A stretch of DNA of 64,000 nt from contig BROG01000127.1 of the NCBI GenBank assembly GCA_030159075.1, positions 807,501 to 871,500 on the forward strand. The letters run 5' to 3'. The stretch is from Atrina japonica. Lineage: Eukaryota > Mollusca > Bivalvia > Pterioida > Pinnidae. Shown here one piece after another: positions 24,712-35,051 of this stretch. The position numbers and the translations under genes were made by a program. The notes beneath the pieces are model-generated. The model searched no databases and was not told the DNA's origin. It was given only the letters and a program-made list of their open reading frames with translations. Every line of letters starts with the position of its first letter. Within the stretch, counting starts at the first letter, position 1.

Positions 24712-24862
24712 AATATTATAAACATAATACCAAAGTTATAATGCTCAAGACGATATCGTTTCTGTCAATTAGACTTCATCAGGCGCTCTTTGAAAAGTAT
24801 GTGTATTTTCTAAAGATAAAGATCATACAATGATATATTAAAAAGTATGCCGAAATCCGTCT
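24712..24862 (-). mobile_element. Truncated copy of the 358-bp-period retrozyme-like element
   Basis: The minus strand matches about 13515-13685, from TTACTCTTAGACGGATTTCG through the hammerhead region to GTTTATAATATTTATAG. It lies at the left edge of a minisatellite and lacks the rest of the 358-bp unit. Confidence 0.6.
24735..24788 (-). ncRNA. Hammerhead ribozyme motif with a damaged stem I
   Basis: Core CTGATGA, GAAAC, stem III ACGAT/ATCGT and the GTC site are present, and the downstream arm TTGAGC is kept. The upstream arm reads GAGCGC instead of a complement of TTGAGC, so stem I cannot form and the ribozyme is probably inactive. Confidence 0.5.
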
Positions 24863-24879
24863 AAGAGTAAATGATGTTT

Positions 24880-26440
24880 ACTGTACTACGACTGTAAATG
24901 GCGTCTTTGGTGCAGGGACATCAAATATCTACTGAACTATGGCTGTAAACGATGTCTACTGTACCAAGACATCAAATGATATTTACTGTACTTCACAAAT
25001 CTTGTCTATTGTACTAGGACTATGAATGGTGTCTTCAGCATCATGGCTGCAATTGATATCTACTGAACCATGGGCAGGAAATTGTGTCTAATCACTCTAA
25101 TGTACTAGGACAACAAATGGTGTCTACCGAAGAAGACAGCAAATTGTGTTTAGTGAACAAAACTGCAAATGGTGTCTACTTAACAAGGACAAGTCTCATG
25201 CTTAAAGTAGCAAAATATTATGGTGTCTAAGGTACAAGGACAACAAATGATGTCTACTGTACAAGGACTGCAAGTCATGTCTCCTGCTTTAAGAAGTAAC
25301 ATTTTATGTTGTCTAAGGTACAAGGACAACAAATGATTTATGTTCATGTCTCCTGCTTTAAGTAGTAACATTTTATGTTGTCTAAGGTACAAGGACAACA
25401 AATGATGTCTACTGTACAAGAACAGCAAATGATGTCTACTGTACAAGAACAGCAAATGATGTCTACTGTACAAGGACTGCAAGTCATGTCTCCTGCTTTA
25501 AGTAGTAACATTTTATGTTGTCTAAGGTACAAGGACAACAAATGATGTCTACTGTACAAGGACTGCAAGTCATGTCTCCTGCTTTAAGTAGTAACATTTT
25601 ATGTTGTCTAAGGTACAAGGACAACAAATGTACTGTACAAGGACTGCAAGTCATGTCTCCTGCTTTAAGTAGTAACATTTTATGTTGTCTAAGGTACAAG
25701 GACAACAAATGATGTCTACTGTACAAGAACAGCAAATGATGTCTACTGTACAAGGACTGCAAGTCATGTCTCCTGCTTAAGGCAGCAAATTTTTATGTTG
25801 CTTAAGGTACAAGGACAACAAATGATGTCTACTGTACAAGAACAGCAAATGATGTGTACTGTACAAGGACTGCAAGTCATGTCTCCTGCTTTAAGTAGTA
25901 ACATTTTATGTTGTCTAAGGTACAAGGACAACAAATGATGTCTACTGTACAAGAACAGCAAATGATGTCTACTGTACAAGGACTGCAAGTCATGTCTACT
26001 GCTTAAGGTAGCAAATTTTTATGTTGCTTACTGTACTGGACAGTAAATGATGTCTACTGTACAAGGACAGCAAATGGTGTCTACATAACAAGGACAACAA
26101 AACATGTCTACTGCTTAAGGTAGCAGACTTTTCTGATGTATACTGTACTGCACAGTAAATTGCAACTACTGTACAAGGACAGCAAATTATGCAGCAATTG
26201 ATGTCTACTGTAAAAGGACAGCAAATTATGTCTACTGTACAAGGACTACAAGTCTACTGCTTAAGGTAGCAAACTTTTATGGCATCTACTGTACTGGACA
26301 GTAAATGATGTCTACCATACTATTGATGTAATTAGTATCTACTGTACTAGGGCAGCAAATTGTGTCAACTGTACATTTGATTTGAAATGTCTCTCCTATA
26401 CAAGGGCTGAAAATGGTGACTACTCTATTAGGACTTTTGG
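24880..26440. repeat. Minisatellite with higher-order structure, about 27-bp and 108-bp periods
   Basis: A short unit containing CTACTGTACAAGGAC alternates with CATGTCTCCTGCTTTAAG and TTTTATGTTGTCTAAGG segments, forming a longer repeat best preserved between 25200 and 26020. Older, more diverged units lie on both flanks. The open frames across it are repeat translations. Confidence 0.9.
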
Positions 26441-26539
26441 TATTTTGTCTCCATAGGTTTGACTTTTGGTAATTGTATCTACCTGTTTCTGACTGTTAGT
26501 ATTTCTATTACTTGTAACTAATTGTTGGTAAACATAAGA

Positions 26540-28380
26540 CAAATTATGTTTCCATTTAACATATGTTTTAACATGTATTTAAGTGTCTAACTTTGTTTAC
26601 ACGTGACTAGGTATTTACTCTTGTCTACATGTGTTTGTCTACATGTGACTAGGTATTTACTCTTGTCTACATGTGTTTAAGTATTTATAGTTGTCTACAT
26701 GTGACTAGGTATTTACTCTCATCTACATGTTGTTTAAGTACTTATTTCCAGTGTCTAAGTACTTATTTACTCTTGTCTACATGTGTTTAAGTATTTATAG
26801 TTGTCTACATGTGACTAGGTATTTACTCTTGTCTACATGTGTTTAAGTACTTATAGTTGTCTACATGTGACTGGGTATTTACTCTTAAGTACTTATAGTT
26901 GTCTACATGTGACTAGGTATTTACTCTTGTCTACATGTGTTTAAGTATTTATAGTTGTCTACATGTGACTAGGTATTTACTCTCATCTACATGTGTTTAA
27001 GTACTTATAGTTGTCTACATGTGACTGGGTATTTACTCTTGTCTACATGTGTTTAAGTACTTATAGTTGTCTACATGTTACTAGGTATTTACTCTTGTCT
27101 ACATGTGTTTAAGTATTTATACATGTAGTTGTCTACATGTGACTAGGTATTTACTCTTGTCAACATATGTTTAAGTATTTATAGTTTGTCTACATGTGAC
27201 TGGGTATTTACTCTTGTCTACATGTGTTTAAGTATTTATAGTTGTCTACATGTGACTGGGTATTTACTCTTGTCAACATATGTTTAAGTATTTATAGTTG
27301 TCTACATGTGACTGGGTATTTACTCTTGTCTACATGTGTTTAAGTACTTAAAGTTGTCTACATGTTACTAGGTATTTACTCTTGTCTACATGTGTTTAAG
27401 TACTTTATGTTATCTAATTCTACTAGGTATTTACTCTAAAGTGTTTCCACCTTTTATAGTTGTCTACAACTGACTAGGTACATGTCGTACTTATAGTTGT
27501 CTACATGTGACTGGGTATTTACTCTTGTCTACATGTGTTTAAGTACTTATAGTTGTCTACATGTTACTAGGTATTTACTCTTGTCTACATGTGTTTAAGT
27601 ATTTATAGTTGTCTACATGTGACTAGGTATTTACTCTTGTCACTGTATTTATAGTTTACATGTGACTGGGTATTTACTCTTGTCTACATGTGTTTAAGTA
27701 TTTATAGTTGTCTACATGTGACTAGGTATTTACTCTTGTTACATGTTGTATTTTATATGTGACATGTGACTGGGTATTTACTCTTGTCTACATGTGTTTA
27801 AGTATTTATAGTTGTCTACATGTGACTGGGTATTTATGTTATTTAATTCTGACTAAAGATAAAGTTTCCACCTTTGTCTACAACTGACTAGGTATTCATC
27901 TTTGTTTACATGTGACTAAGTATTTACATTTGTTTACATGTGATTAGATAATTTCCTCGTCTACATGTGACTAGGTATTTACTGTTGTTTACATGTGACT
28001 GGGTATTTATGTTATCTAATTCTGATTAAAGTGATCAAGTATCTACCTTTTTCTACATGTGAATAGGTATTTATCTTTGATTGCATGTGATCAGGTATTT
28101 GTGTTTGTTTTCATGTGATATGTATTTACTCTTGTCTATATGTGACTAGGTATTAATCATTGTTTACATGTGACTAGGTATTTACCTTTGTTTACAAGTG
28201 ACTAGGTATTAATCATTGTTTACATGTGACTTGGTATGTATTTTGTTTACAAGTGACTAGGTATTTACCTTTGTTTACATGTGACTAGGTATTTTTTTTT
28301 TAAACATGTGACTAGGTATTTATCATTGTTTACATGTGACTAGGTATTTACCTTTGTTTGCATGTGGCTAGGTATCACAT
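26540..28380. repeat. Minisatellite, about 54-bp (2 x 27) unit
   Basis: Alternating TTGTCTACATGTGACTAGG, GGTATTTACTC and TACATGTGTTTAAGTA segments. From about 27840 the units become more diverged, with TTTGTTTACATGTGAC variants. Partial and broken units occur at 27400-27480 and 27640-27770. Confidence 0.9.
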
Positions 28381-28424
28381 GAATTCCACACTATTCATTA
28401 TAACTTGATGGGTCAAACAAGAAA

Positions 28425-28520
28425 TAGATTCAAACAGTCTCTTGGTCCTCTGCTGTAACTCACCCCTAAAGACACATTTTGACTGGCCGAAATAATTGAT
28501 TTACAGAAGAAAACATTGTT
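28425..28520 (-). repeat. Interspersed repeat R1 (about 85 bp), copy 1
   Basis: The minus strand contains CTTCTGTAAATCAAT, then GTCAAAATGTGTCTTTAGGG and GGTGAG. The same string order is found at about 47226-47346 and 61875-61972 on the plus strand, so this is a dispersed short repeat of unknown class. Confidence 0.6.
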
Positions 28521-29239
28521 TGTTAGGTGGGGTAAATTACTTAAAGACCTAAAAAGGACCATCACTATATTTGGCATCACAAAATATATTACTAATACAA
28601 GAAAACCACAAAAATATTAACTTTAAATGTATATCAACCTTTGAAATGTTGAGAAGAAATAAAAGGCAAGCAGATTCATGAAAATACCCAATAGATGACT
28701 ATATATACTAGGTTTCAACTGTCTGCTTTTATATTTAGAAAACTTGAAATTGGAGGAGCAAGAAATAGGAGCTTAATGAATTAACAATAAAAAACTGATA
28801 TATTCCAAAACCTATAAGTATCATGTGTTAAATGAAGTCAATTACATCTAGATCAACTGTTGATATATACAGGATTTATTGCACCTTGATTTAACAAATA
28901 CATCTTGTATTCATTTATTTTGAAATGCTAGAACAAGTTTAACAGTTTAACCCATATCTGCAGGATATTTTATCAATCAAAATTCTGTTTGTCTTTGTAC
29001 TTTATTTAACAGTTCCTTAGCATTACATTATATTGCTTTCCAGTGATTCTAAACAATTCTATAGTTGATAACTCATAAAGCAGACATATTAATGATCAGA
29101 TTGATTAGGTCTTTCTATACCATCCTTTAACTGTTACTTAATCAACCGATGTGTCAAAATTCACACTATAAGTCATTTTTTTTTTTTACACCTTTACTCG
29201 AAATCTTTAGTCATTTTTTTTCAAAAAAGGTGGTAAAGT

Positions 29240-29545
29240 AGCATTATCTAGGTCATGAGGTAAAATGTCTTGATACCATTTGAAAGATTGTAAGAACTGC
29301 ACTTGTGAAATAATCAAAGCTCCATTCTGTATATTTTAAAAGATAGAGCCCAAGTTAAAGCTATGGAGATGTCTGTAAAACTCAGAGATCAAGGTAATTC
29401 AGTAAAAGAAATCGTTGTACCACTGGATATCTCTAACCACAAGGAATCTACATGTGAAAATATCAAAGCCTAGTACTATATATTTCAAAAGGTATAGCTC
29501 AAGTTTTGTCCACACATGCCTTTGCTGATGCCGAGGGGGGGGTAT
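29240..29545. repeat. Two diverged copies of a roughly 150-bp unit
   Basis: The pair AATAATCAAAGCTCC, AGATAGAGCCCAAGTT near 29310-29360 and AATATCAAAGCCTAG, GGTATAGCTCAAGTT near 29457-29505 are related. This looks like an old interspersed repeat. No gene. Confidence 0.45.
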
Positions 29546-30390
29546 GATATTGGCTCTCGGGAAGGTTTGTCCCAGTGAGCTAATGAAAATGGTTGTCAGT
29601 ATACCCTGCTATGTTACATATACATGCAATATACGCAAACTACATTATTTTATATAATTTCTTCTTAGTGGTTGACATAATATATTGCTGTCACTATGCT
29701 CTCCTCCACAGACTACAATTCTTGCAGTGAATTTTTGAAAAAGAAATTGAAAATTTCTGTCAGAGATAAATTGAGTATTTTGTATTTCTTTGTGAATGGA
29801 TTTCTCAAACATGTAAAATTATTTTGCGACAAAAACTAAAATAAAATAAAAATTCTGGCTTAAAAACTGTAAATATAGCTGTGAAAAATGTGTTGGAAAG
29901 AAAATGTCTTGTGAGACATAAAAACTCTTTTAAGTAAACAAAATTTCAACTTCCAACACAATTGGAAAAATGAAAAAAAAACTCTCGTAAGTATACAGAA
30001 TTTCATGCAGAAGATCATAGGTTTGATTCCCGTGTCATATGGTAGATTACCCCAAGGTAATCTAAACCCAGGCTTAAAATATCATAGAAATCATCCATTG
30101 TAGATTGACCTCCCAATGCTGGTTTAATCCCACTTCTAGTTTTCTCCTAAATCACCACTGTCATCAATATATACTATCTTTATCACATGATAGCATTTTG
30201 AACTTTCTTCTTTTAATAATTTGGGGGGGGGGGGGGATTTACCATCTATAAATTTCAAGAAGATTGGGGTTAATCTACACAGACAATCTGCCATGGTAAC
30301 ATCCTCTATTCATTTTCAAATGCAGAGCTTTTATTAGTGCTGGTGGCTATTTTGCAGCTATGCTAAGAATGGCCATTAATATGTTCATAT
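29546..30390. other. Non-coding sequence
   Basis: AT-rich, with a poly-G run near 30222-30237. A B-box-like GGTTTGATTCCCG near 30009 could be an old tRNA-derived fragment, but no other SINE part was seen. Confidence 0.3.
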
Positions 30391-30543
30391 TGTCACAGTG
30401 ATAATGGTCCCTGCTGTGAAGCAGGTACAAAATCACCAACAAATGTTAAAATTGCCAAATATTGTTTACTGTTTCTTTTGAATTCTATATAAGAAAGTTG
30501 ATATATTTTTACAGTTAACTATTCACAAACAGTAAATACTCCA
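30391..30543 (-). repeat. 3' LTR of the retroelement
   Basis: 153-bp copy whose plus strand begins TGTCACAG and ends AATACTCCA, matching 32347-32499 apart from scattered substitutions. Confidence 0.75.
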
Positions 30544-30839
30544 ATACTCCAAGACGAACTGTTACATGATTGTCGGCGTTCACTGACGTTAAGGTTCTAG
30601 CGGCCATAATGTCATACCTACTGTTGGAGTCAAGTTTCAGTTCAATTATGCCGGCCATACCTGTCGACGTTGACTGAATTTTCCGTTATAATTGTTTCAG
30701 AACGAGCGGGTATCTCTTGTATTTTTATCAAACAGACTGACAAAACTTTAAGTTTAACTCCGATATCTCTTTCTTTCAACATCGGGACTGGTACATTTTC
30801 CCAGATAACTGTCAGTTTCAAAATCTACCAAAACTCCAG

Positions 30840-31236
30840 GTTTCGCAAAATGTCAACTCCAACTACACATGGATAGGGAAAGCTTTTAGCTACATACACT
30901 TGACAGATGTTGCTCTTGCCAGCAACTCACACTTAAGTCTTTGCACGACCAATAATTTCAATTCATTTCCAGAAGATGAAACAATTTTCCTGCAAATACA
31001 GGTACTACAGTTGATGTATGCAGAGGAAATATACTTACCGTACTATTTATAATGCTAACAGCAGTGCCTGTATCAACTAAAAAGTTTACATAAGTGTTAT
31101 TTACTTTTCCTGGAATCAAAATACTATGTTGTTCCTGCGGGAAACATATACCAATATTTATTTTCTCCTCCTTACCAGGCTTCGGTTTTTCCAAATTTAT
31201 CTCAATTTCAGTTTGCACTTCTGCTTTCAAAGTCAA
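30840..31236 (-). pseudogene. Retroelement aspartic protease remnant
   Basis: The minus strand encodes FLVDTGTAVSIIN, the active-site signature of retroviral-type aspartic proteases (the DTG at about residues 55-57 of the open part), and further on VVGVDILRNL, the C-terminal flap-side motif. The two lie in different frames (plus 31236 against 30863), so at least one frameshift separates them, and a stop follows the second. It is in the same frame as the gag remnant upstream, from which an in-frame stop separates it. Confidence 0.7.
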
Positions 31237-31323
31237 TTTTGCATTTCCATTCCCTAGAGGGAGGGCTTATGTAGTTTCTGTTTTGAACCACTTTGCCTCT
31301 GTTAAAGGCGGCCCTAGTTAGTT

Positions 31324-32163
31324 TCACAGATGCTGTGGCGGAAAGTCATTTTTATTCCAACATTTTGACTCAATATGTCCGTCACGATGACAAAATTTAT
31401 ATATCGGTTGTCCATCTGTTGTCCTAAGATTTTGTCCTCTACTTTGAAATGATCTACCTCTGCTGCCTCTCCAAAAATGTGATTTATCGCGCTGACTTTC
31501 TGTATCTAAACGCCTTGTTATGTCATCAACCTTTTGTGTCAAAGCGTTAATAGCAGCATGACATTCAGGGTATATAACGGACAAACAGACAAAACTTGTT
31601 GGCTTATTGGTGAGATTTTCATGACACTCCTCTTTTTTAGCTATCCTGAGAGCCTGTTCGTAACTTTTGGGGTCGGTCATCATAACAAGTCTCTTCAATG
31701 TAGGTCGTAACCCTTGGATAAAATGTTCCATAGTCAATTTATCCGTGACATCTCTATGAATTCCGTTATGTGCTTTAAACATGGCCATAATCATCAACTG
31801 TTTCATGATCTTTTTGTTTTCTCTGAAATAAAACAGAGTATTATGGTCTCTGTAATTCCTTTGGTTGAAACTTTTTTTTTAACAGATTTTATCTTAATCA
31901 GTAGTAATTTCTTGGTCTAAATCTTCATAAATGTCAGCAGCACATTCACGTTAGTAGGCTTGTAAATTTTCCAATTTCCGTGTGTCATCCCAACGATTAG
32001 CTACAGAAATTGTATCAAATTCCTTTATCCAACTTTCAATGTCACTTGATATGTCTCCATAAAATTTTGAAGGTGTTATATAAACTTTTGACACTGTAAA
32101 CTTTTGAATTGTTTTTAACCTTATGTTTCTTATCTGCATTATTGGTGTTCTCCGGAGGCTCAT
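31324..32163 (-). pseudogene. Retroelement gag (capsid and zinc-knuckle) remnant
   Basis: Two in-frame open pieces on the minus strand (31951-32163 and 31324-31806) carry gag capsid features: WIKEFDTISVANRWDD in the first, and EHFIQGLRPTLKRLV in the second. A zinc knuckle follows, reading YKFCHRDGHIESKC, where the first cysteine of the usual CX2CX4HX4C is tyrosine. Stop codons between the pieces make it non-functional as a single protein. Confidence 0.7.
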
Positions 32164-32346
32164 GATGTTTTGAAGTTCTTGTTCTAGACATGATTTAAGT
32201 TATAGTGTAATTCTGGTAAAGAAATGTTAATTAATATATCCTGTCAATTTAGGTAATCGAAAAAAATTTTGACACAAATATACAAGTATTCCAATTTCTA
32301 GTAGATCCATTTGTTTTTAGTAATTCCACTTCTGACACCAAAACTA

Positions 32347-32499
32347 TGTCACAGCCATAAGGTTCCCTGCTGTGAAACAGGTACAAAATCACAAACAAAT
32401 GTTAATATTGCCAAATATTGTTTATTGTTTCTTTTGAATTCTAAATAAGAGAGTTGGTATAATTTTACAGTTAACAATTCACAAACATTAAATACTCCA
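32347..32499 (-). repeat. 5' LTR of the retroelement
   Basis: 153-bp direct copy of 30391-30543. The adjacent primer-binding-site candidate at 32323-32340 fixes the element's orientation as minus. Confidence 0.75.
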
Positions 32500-32610
32500 C
32501 AAACAATTGAACTTTTCAATAACCATCACTAAACTCTTAACACACATCTGTACTGTCCAAAACCAAAACTCTCTAATTTAATATAAACTCTTTACATAGT
32601 TATCAATTTG

Positions 32611-32638
32611 CCTCTCTCTCTCTCTCTCTCTCTCTCTC
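32611..32638. repeat. (CT)n microsatellite
   Basis: Uninterrupted CT run of about 28 bp. Confidence 0.9.
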
Positions 32639-33056
32639 AACTGATACACATCACTCTTTATAATGTTTCTTTCTTTTACATGGTCTTGAAAGGCATGCAT
32701 TGCGTTATCTCTGTCCTGGATACATTAACTGAACAAAGCACTCTTAATTACTAATGATACAGATCAACTATTAAGAACAATTTGTCTCATTAATTAAAGT
32801 TCTCGCTCTTACAATATAAAAATTTCTCAATTTGCAAAAAAGAAATGGGGAGAGACAATCTGCATGGTAATTCAACACCCCAACGATATCTATTTTTCAT
32901 AAATAGCATTTTAATTGGTGTTGATAGCTTATATTGTGTAGCTATGCGACTGTACAAATGGTCTATAATTTGTTCTCAAGATAAAAATTTCTTAGTATGC
33001 AAAAAGGATAAAAAGTGTTTTAAGAAATTAAAAGAAAATATCTAAAAATTACATTT

Positions 33057-33951
33057 CAGTGAAATTCTTGCACAAAAACATTTCTTCACCTATATACAAA
33101 TAAAACACATGAAATGAATGCATCATAGTGAATGCAAAGAGGAAATAATTGAGGAAATCATGTAAAAATGAATAAAAAAATGTTAAAGTCTGAAAAGACC
33201 TCAAAAACAAGTCAAGAATTAATATTCCGATTTCTGTGAAAAGTATAATCTTGAATCATACATTCATGTAGATCACTCAAAAGCAATCTGCTTTTCAATT
33301 CATGCAACAGTTCTGGAGAAGAAGATTTTTAACGAGGGGTAAATTATGTGACCTATTTTGCCGATCCCCAGATCCACCCCTGGGCTGATCTGGCTGAAAG
33401 CTATAAACTTGGTAGAGAACCTTGAGTACTTGCTTCCTGTACAGTTTTGTCAAAATTCCTTCAGTGGTTTTGAAACAAAAGCTGATAGTGTGAAAAATGC
33501 ACCCCCCTCTTTTTTTGCAGTCTTAAAAATTCTTTAAAAAATCTAGAATTTAAAGTTCAGCAAAATTCTTGCACAAAAACATTTCTTCACCTCATTACAA
33601 GTACAATACATTAAATGAATGCAGCAACGTGAATACAAGGGGAGATAATTAAGGAAACCATGCAAAAATGAATGAAAATGACAAAATCTGAAAAGATCTA
33701 AAAAATGCGTCAAAAATTAATATTCGGATTTCTATGAAAAATACAAACTTAAATCATACATCCATGTAAATCACTAAGAAACAATCCGTTTTTCAATTCG
33801 TGTAGAGGTTATGGATTAGATTTTTAAAGAGGGTACCTTATGGGACCTATTTTGCCCCACCCTGATTCACCCCGGGGCCGATCTGGCTGAAAATTACAAA
33901 CTTGGTAAAGGACTTTGAGCCTTCAGCTCAGGTGAGCTAAAATGGTAATAC
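33057..33951. repeat. Tandem duplication of an interspersed repeat, 501-bp period
   Basis: Both units start at AAATTCTTGCACAAAAACAT (just after 33057 and 33558) and end in a segment containing CCTATTTTGCC, CTGATCTGGCTGAAA (or CCGATCTGGC) and AACTTGGTA. A related copy lies near 62590-62740. The second unit closes with CAGCTCAGGTGAGCTAAA. This is an abundant-looking dispersed family, non-coding. Confidence 0.7.
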
Positions 33952-34930
33952 AGATGGAGTCTATGTAATTAATTATATGTGGTAAAATATATCAATTGGA
34001 AATCCAGCAACAATGGCGGGAATCCAAGTCATTAGTCTGCGTACTTGAATAATTCTACAGACTTAGTGAGGATCCTCTCACCACTTCCCAATACACAAAT
34101 AATACATCAATTAATACGATTATTCATTTGAAGACATAAATTTTTTAGGCAAGTGCTTAAATGAGATATAATTAAACCTCTTGTCATGTTACATTATCTT
34201 TATGTCTGCGATCATACTAACTAACTGACACCTGCCACCATTTATAAACTCTGAGAACTATCATTTAACTTGTCATCGGTGTTCAATCACACTGGTATTC
34301 AAACACAAACCCCTCATTTGACAAATTTAGTACTCCGCCTTCCTCCCATCCAACGTACAGCAATAACACTAATGGTCTAATTATACTTAGACGATGGAAT
34401 CTGGCAACAACGCTGAGACCAGAAGCCAATATGCTGTGTATTGTGCTATGCTGTATGTTTTTTGTTTTTTTTTTATCTATAAAGAAATCTGACATGCTAA
34501 AAATGAAATAAAGAAAAGAATTACAAATAACCACTGCAGCATATAAAAGTAATTATAGATGTACTTTTGTATATTTGTGAAGATGTAAAGAATATCTAGG
34601 CAATTTACTCTTCCGCAGAAAGTAACATAGACCCAACATTACTGGTTTTAATTTGATGTTTTAATATTGCATGTAAAATTATTACAAAATTTTGATTCTA
34701 AATCATACGCCCCTGAATTCAGACAGTGGACTGAAACATTCTTTGAAATGGGCAGGTCCATATGTGACTTCAAGGGTTGATGAATTAAAGTCACACTACT
34801 CCTATTTATATTATGCTGTGTAAAAATATATCAATAAATGAAGCAAGAAATGCATTAACATTAAAAATACAAACACACATACTCTGTCTTCATTCCTACA
34901 TTGTATCTGTTTATATTTTATCCTTTCTTC
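33952..34930. other. Unique non-coding sequence downstream of the DUF229 gene
   Basis: Lies 3' of the minus-strand gene. Frames of up to 83 codons are unrecognised. Part of it may be 3' untranslated sequence, but no clear polyadenylation site could be fixed. Confidence 0.35.
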
Positions 34931-34934
34931 TTTT

Positions 34935-35051
34935 CACCTATCTATCTATCTCTCTACCTACCTACTTACCTGTCTCTCTCTCTCTATCTATCTATCCATC
35001 CATATCTCTCCCTCTCTATCTATCTAGCCACCCATCCCTCTATCTATCTCG
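34935..35051. repeat. (TATC)n/(TC)n microsatellite overlapping the gene's stop codon
   Basis: TATC and TC tetranucleotide and dinucleotide runs, moderately interrupted by ACCTACC and CATCCA. Its right end (35040-35051) encodes the last residues and the stop of the DUF229 protein on the minus strand. Confidence 0.85.

Larger units (their letters stand above)
30391..32499 (-). mobile_element. Short LTR retroelement (gag-protease only), about 2.1 kb
   Basis: Two direct repeats of 153 bp bound it. Each begins TG and ends CA in element orientation and they are about 90% identical by eye. Six bases inside the right LTR is a primer-binding-site candidate, TGGTGTCAGAAGTGGAAT (minus strand, 32323-32340). 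Between the LTRs are broken gag and aspartic-protease frames, but there is no room for reverse transcriptase, RNase H or integrase. This is therefore a deleted, non-autonomous Ty3/gypsy-like derivative. No matching target-site duplication was found at the outer edges (CATAT against CAAAC). Confidence 0.75.

Noticed and set aside
25180..25988. Open frames of 65-100 codons on both strands
   Set aside because: Part of the 27/108-bp minisatellite.
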